NCBI GenBank assembly: GCA_002320285.1
Contig: DCKE01000024.1
Location: 253,387-317,386, forward strand
DNA from: Flavobacteriaceae bacterium UBA1682
GTDB lineage: Bacteria > Bacteroidota > Bacteroidia > Flavobacteriales > Flavobacteriaceae
Direction: 5' to 3'
Length of the DNA: 64,000 nt
How positions within the stretch are numbered: the stretch's first letter is position 1; every line of letters starts with the position of its first letter. Below are positions 62,219 to 64,000 of this stretch, piece by piece. Made by a program: the position numbers and the translations under genes. The notes beneath the pieces were generated by a model. That model was given only the letters and a program-made list of their open reading frames with translations. It was not told the origin of the DNA and made no database searches.

Positions 62219-62473
62219 ATGACAAAAGAAGAACTCATAGCACAACTAAAAGTAATCGTTAAACCGTATACCGAACAGTCTGAAGCACATCAAAACCTTA
62301 CAGAGAAAACCGATTTTATCAAGGATTTACAAATTAATTCTGCCAATCTAGTCGATATTGTTTTAGATATTGAAAGTGCCTTTGACATCATCATTGATAA
62401 TGAGTCTATGGAACGCATGCTCGACGTCAAAACCGCAGTCGAAATCATTCAAACTAAATTAGCGGACAAATGA
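62219..62473 (+). CDS. Acyl carrier protein
   Basis: An 84-residue ACP. The phosphopantetheine-attachment Ser is Ser41 in DLQINSANLVDIV (NSA instead of the usual DSL), followed by the acidic recognition helix VLDIESAFDIIIDNESM. It carries the growing acyl chain. Its stop overlaps the PPTase start by 4 bases. Confidence 0.92.
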   Translation: MTKEELIAQLKVIVKPYTEQSEAHQNLTEKTDFIKDLQINSANLVDIVLDIESAFDIIIDNESMERMLDVKTAVEIIQTKLADK

Positions 62474-62991
62474 TCGGCAATGATGTAATCGATATCAGAC
62501 AGAGCCGTGTCGAAAGCAATTGGCAACGCAAAGGTTTACGCGAAAAGCTTTTTACGCTAGACGAACAACAGTTAATTGCTACTAGTACAAACTCAGAAAT
62601 TACGTTGTGGCTGCTGTGGAGTATGAAGGAAGCTGCTTATAAGATATACCATAGACAAACCAATATAAGACAATTTATGCCTATAAAACTAGTCTGCAGT
62701 CTAAATTCCCAAAATAGAGAAATGGTTAGTGGAACAGTGTATTGCGAGGGCGATGTCTATTATACTCAAACCCTGCTATGCGATGAATATATCCACAGTG
62801 TTGCAGTCACTTCACTGCATGATTTTAACCGGGTCAGTGAAATTGAAAACCAAGGCATTTTAAAAGATAAATACGGTATCCCCTATCGCATAATGCCAAA
62901 TCAAATCGACCGGCAAGCCGTTTCTATAAGTCATCACGGCCGCTATGAAAAAGTAGTTAGCCTGAGGCCCGAGTATACTATTTCAATATAA
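62470..62991 (+). CDS. 4'-phosphopantetheinyl transferase
   Basis: A 173-residue Sfp/AcpS-superfamily enzyme. Visible motifs are IGNDVIDIRQSR at the start and WSMKEAAYKIYHR near residues 50-62, with the two Mg-binding acidic residues. It activates the ACP of the same operon. It is the last gene of the operon; no terminator is evident within 60 bases. Confidence 0.92.
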   Translation: MIGNDVIDIRQSRVESNWQRKGLREKLFTLDEQQLIATSTNSEITLWLLWSMKEAAYKIYHRQTNIRQFMPIKLVCSLNSQNREMVSGTVYCEGDVYYTQTLLCDEYIHSVAVTSLHDFNRVSEIENQGILKDKYGIPYRIMPNQIDRQAVSISHHGRYEKVVSLRPEYTISI

Positions 62992-63057
62992 CTAAGACGA
63001 TCACATACAGGAAACAACAGTACTTAACCACACCGTTCCAACAAACTCGTAAAAGCA

Positions 63058-63711
63058 TTAATGGTCAGAAACAATAAATTGTTCAAGATCAGCACTCTTT
63101 AATCGCTCTATTAATAAAGCAACTAAATTATATACTACAGGTTTTAGTACCGCATCAAAACTGCATTGATTATAACCCACTTGCATCAGTTCTTTTATTA
63201 TAGATAGGCTTTTATCATCGATAACTCCGCTATAAAAATGATCCTCTCTAAATATTTTTTTTAAATCAATTCCCAAATCGGGGTTTTCAAAGTAAGGCTT
63301 ACCAACGAACAATCGCAATGAAAACATTCTCAGCCCTTTTTCACAGACCAAATTACCCTTATGCTGACTGTCGATCATCGTAAAGACCTGTTCACAACTC
63401 CCACCATTGACTTGATTAATATTCTGCTCATTGATGTCACATTGAATCTGATAATTAATAACCCAAAAGTCCTGCTGAGAAGGCACACTTATTAATCGAA
63501 TAGTCTCGTCGGTTTCTACATCTAAAACATATACCGATATGTCCTCAGAAATTTCCAAAAAGTGACCAAAACCACGCGGTTTCTCCGTGCTCAAACGTAT
63601 CTTACTCTCTTCACGTATCGTTGTTCCCATTTTCTTTACAAAATTTTTACGCCTAACTAAGGTTAAGGAAACAATATGTTGAAACTCTACTATTAAATCG
63701 TTTACATCCAT
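63058..63711 (-). CDS. AraC-type sensor domain lacking its HTH
   Basis: A 217-residue protein that resembles the N-terminal cupin-like sensor domain and linker of Bacteroidota AraC regulators: LSTEKPRGFGHFLEISEDISVYV, EQVFTMIDSQHKGNLVCEKGLRMFSL. It ends at ERLKSADLEQFIVSDH, about where the helix-turn-helix part normally starts. The sequence after the stop has no HTH in any frame, so this is either a truncated regulator or a stand-alone effector-binding protein. It lies convergent to the biosynthetic operon. Confidence 0.55.
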   Translation of the reverse strand: MDVNDLIVEFQHIVSLTLVRRKNFVKKMGTTIREESKIRLSTEKPRGFGHFLEISEDISVYVLDVETDETIRLISVPSQQDFWVINYQIQCDINEQNINQVNGGSCEQVFTMIDSQHKGNLVCEKGLRMFSLRLFVGKPYFENPDLGIDLKKIFREDHFYSGVIDDKSLSIIKELMQVGYNQCSFDAVLKPVVYNLVALLIERLKSADLEQFIVSDH

Positions 63712-64000
63712 TTATTTCATCTACAATTCATATCAACTCCAAGTACCTTAACACCCGCTATCAACTCCTCTTAATATTAAAGATATCCGCAGAAAACAAG
63801 GCTATTACTTCTTTTGCATCCAATTCTTACTCCCTCCTTTCTCTATGAAAACAGATTAAAACTGTTTGTTAAGGGTTTAGCTTATTAATGCCAACACAAA
63901 ATTATAGCATTTGACTTTGTAAAGAAGCCTCCAATTCTTCCTGAAAACACAACTTAAAGTTATATTTGTCGGGAGCCGAAAATCGGGAGTCGAAAATCGG
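63712..64000. other. Right edge without gene, with tandem repeat
   Basis: AT-rich. A TATATTTG promoter-like box is at 63961-63968, and a 14-base tandem repeat GGGAGCCGAAAATC / GGGAGTCGAAAATC lies at 63971-63998 and runs off the window edge. No ORF. Confidence 0.5.

Overview
The window is chromosomal DNA of a Bacteroidota bacterium, most likely a member of the Flavobacteriaceae or a close relative. The DNA is AT-rich. Several genes follow promoters of the Bacteroidota type (TTTG or TTG, about 19-20 bases, then TAnnTTTG), best seen before tRNA-Ser and at 55358-55389. The gene families are also typical: DPP-IV-type S9 peptidase, the ftsK-lolA-lptF/G-ribB order, RteC, a CTnDOT/NBU-like integrase, DUF5074 lipoproteins and a type III PKS cluster.

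Layout. (1) 1-16.4 kb is ordinary chromosome: a partial pirin, GNAT, WG-repeat protein, DPP IV, bestrophin, a peroxide-defence operon (2-Cys peroxiredoxin, thioredoxin, small helical protein), a lipoprotein, an MFS pump with a divergent HxlR regulator, then tpx-dgkA-like-ftsK-lolA-like-lptF/G-ribB. (2) tRNA-Ser(UGA) at 16512-16596 is the attachment site of an integrative element of about 20.9 kb (16597-37472). It is bounded by a 14-base duplication of the tRNA 3' end. The duplication at the right is followed by a terminator that probably belonged to the tRNA gene before insertion. The left part is the maintenance module: tyrosine integrase, RteC, HTH, a winged-helix replication-type protein and a DnaC-like ATPase. 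No relaxase or tra gene is visible. The remainder is cargo dominated by probable anti-phage genes: a protein kinase with a defence-type N-terminal domain, a nucleotide-cyclase-like protein, a beta-helix protein with a C-terminal membrane domain, a SymE-like toxin, an ATPase plus TOPRIM-like DUF4276 pair, a HaeIII-type restriction-modification system, a 655-aa protein with a HEPN-like motif, a putative AbiC-type protein, and a three-gene set ending in DUF5675 and a small membrane protein. Three copies of one XRE regulator gene (intact, nonsense-mutated, relic) sit between the cargo modules, which suggests modular exchange.

(3) 37.5-45.1 kb holds REP-like repeats, a dead transposase and then a poorly understood minus-strand locus. 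It has a GH19 endolysin-like enzyme, a coiled-coil protein with a DUF2589-like C-terminus, a zinc ribbon and two DUF2589 proteins. Upstream are a LuxR-type response regulator, a histidine kinase, a seven-helix membrane protein and an unknown protein. This is one of the two best candidates for an undescribed system; the other is the kinase/cyclase/beta-helix block in the element. (4) 45.7-57.5 kb holds an AraC fragment, two lipoproteins (one a permuted NlpC/P60 hydrolase), an asparagine/aspartate utilisation cluster (aspA, ansB, Dcu transporter, porin), a leucine-rich repeat protein, a DUF5074 lipoprotein and a membrane protein. (5) 57.6-63.0 kb is a compact seven-gene biosynthetic operon: FAD oxidoreductase, methyltransferase, type III PKS, FabZ-like dehydratase, ketosynthase, ACP and phosphopantetheinyl transferase. 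An AraC-type sensor domain that lacks its HTH follows on the opposite strand.

Family names rest on reading the translated sequences and on remembered family features; no database search was run.
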